A stretch of 24,045 nucleotides of DNA from NCBI GenBank assembly GCA_009885905.1, contig VFJU01000117.1, positions 1 to 24,045 on the forward strand, given 5' to 3'. The DNA comes from Verrucomicrobiota bacterium (GTDB taxonomy: Bacteria > Verrucomicrobiota > Verrucomicrobiia > Verrucomicrobiales > Akkermansiaceae). A model generated the notes under the pieces. It saw only the letters and a program-made list of their open reading frames with translations. It was not told the origin of the DNA and did not search any database. Position numbers and translations under genes: made by a program. Shown here piece after piece: positions 23,482 to 24,045 of this stretch (position 1 is its first letter; the number at the start of each line of letters is the position of its first letter).

Positions 23482-23656
23482 GCATCCGTAGGTGAGGGTA
23501 TCACCGGACGTGACGGCGGGTATAACTTGGTCGCCACCACTTCCGGCGGCGCTGCCTTCGTCTCGGTCAACCGGGTGGCAAATGAATACGCCCCCGCCAA
23601 ATGGACCCCACTCAACTACCCCGGCAGCACGATGACCACGGATGTTATGAATTCTG
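23482..23656 (+). other. Possible gene relic, unrecognised
   Basis: One plus-strand frame stays open between a stop at 23479 and the repeat block near 23657. It reads like real protein (GRDGGYNLVATTSGGAAFVS, then AKWTPLNYPG and TTDVMNSGG), with C-ending codons similar to the genes here. There is no good start codon and the frame runs into palindromic repeats. I do not recognise a family. It may be a fragment of an exported or filament-type protein, or chance. Confidence 0.2.
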
Positions 23657-23732
23657 GTGGGCGAGACGACCACCCTCCTTGGGTCACGGCTGTGCCGGCC
23701 GCGTGTCACAGGCACGGCCGACCTTAAAACGG

Positions 23733-23757
23733 TAGGGCTGACCCGCCGTGGTCCGCC
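23733..23757 (+). repeat. Diverged inverted copy of the right-edge repeat
   Basis: TAGGGCTGACCCGCCGTGG and the following CTCCGCC-like end (to 23757) match the minus strand of 23853-23877 at about 20 of 25 positions. It is thus an older member of the same repeat family in opposite orientation. Confidence 0.5.
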
Positions 23758-23850
23758 CACTTGTCGCCATCGGCGTGAATAGTTACGGCGCGAAGAGGAA
23801 AAATTCTCGAAGAAGTCGCATTTTATTGCACCTCACCCTCAGGGCAAAAG

Positions 23851-23874
23851 TCGGCGGGGCGCGGCGGCCCAGCC
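23851..23874 (+). repeat. 24-bp direct repeat, copy 1
   Basis: The 24 bases starting TCGGCGGGGCGCGG and ending CCCAGCC recur exactly at 24022-24045, 171 bases further on. The sequence is itself nearly self-complementary in parts (GGCGCG, GGCC). Confidence 0.9.
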
Positions 23875-24021
23875 CTACCAGGTAGGGTTCCACCTCCGGG
23901 GGAACCGGTGAAAGGGGGGTGAACGATAGAGACCAAGGGAGACGTTCCGACTTTTCTTGGACTGCACGTTCTCGTCTCTTTCGCCTGCGCTCTCGGCGAG
24001 AGCGCCCTACCTTTCATGGGC

Positions 24022-24045
24022 TCGGCGGGGCGCGGCGGCCCAGCC
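24022..24045 (+). repeat. 24-bp direct repeat, copy 2 (cut by window edge)
   Basis: An exact copy of 23851-23874 that runs to the last base of the window, so the true repeat may be longer. After copy 1 the sequence continues CTACC; whether this copy does so too cannot be seen. Confidence 0.9.

Larger units (their letters stand above)
23657..24045. repeat. GC-rich block of palindromes and dispersed-type repeats
   Basis: No supportable gene. Inverted repeats follow one another: GGCTGTGCC/GGCACGGCC (23688-23696, 23711-23719, one G-T), CCCTACC/GGTAGGG around one A (23873-23887), GGTTCC/GGAACC (23886-23891, 23901-23906) and GCGCTCTCG/CGAGAGCGC around one G (23987-24005). Such blocks resemble the dispersed intergenic palindromic repeats of large environmental genomes. 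Short open frames here have no protein-like sequence. Confidence 0.7.

Noticed and set aside
23434..24017. Minus-strand open frames of 108 and 64 codons at the right edge
   Set aside because: They cross GC-rich palindromes and repeats and encode Arg/Gly/Pro-rich sequence without recognisable motifs.

Overview
The window looks like a chromosomal segment of a Verrucomicrobiota-type Gram-negative bacterium. The phylum is inferred from gene content and style: a PEP-CTERM-like envelope protein, an LptF/G permease (so an outer membrane), an integron integrase of the long environmental type, a HIT/CPXCG/RlpA housekeeping mix, few Shine-Dalgarno sites, and GC-rich palindromic intergenic repeats. No rRNA, tRNA or CRISPR array was seen.

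Region 1 (1-2.8 kb) is accessory DNA and the most interesting part. An integron integrase gene enters from the left edge and is broken by two frameshifts, although all readable catalytic motifs survive. Downstream, in the same orientation, lie an AT-richer PEP-CTERM-like exported protein, a possible degenerate attC site, a PIN-domain toxin with a small partner, and the 3' end (domains V and VI) of a group II intron on the minus strand. I read this as a decayed integron or cassette island with the integrase in the less usual 'inverted' orientation.

Region 2 (3.0-8.6 kb) is core metabolism. serS faces the 2-oxoglutarate dehydrogenase genes sucA-sucB on the minus strand. The E2 protein has two lipoyl domains and no visible E3-binding domain.

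Region 3 (8.7-11.6 kb) holds single genes: a GldA-like ABC ATPase without a permease beside it, a CPXCG cysteine-rich mini-protein, a HinT-type HIT protein, an RlpA-like lipoprotein and an unrecognised 224-residue protein.

Region 4 (11.7-17.7 kb) is envelope transport. An LptF/LptG-family permease overlaps a SulP anion transporter by ATGA on the minus strand. Divergent from them is a three-gene operon: ABC ATPase, ABC-2 permease and a membrane-anchored helical-repeat protein.

Region 5 (17.8-23.3 kb), all on the plus strand, carries a metallophosphoesterase, ruvB, a Fur-family regulator, a type II NADH dehydrogenase and the six-domain ribosomal protein S1 gene with a strong terminator.

Region 6 (23.4-24.0 kb) has no convincing gene. 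It is packed with GC-rich inverted repeats and an exact 24-bp direct repeat.
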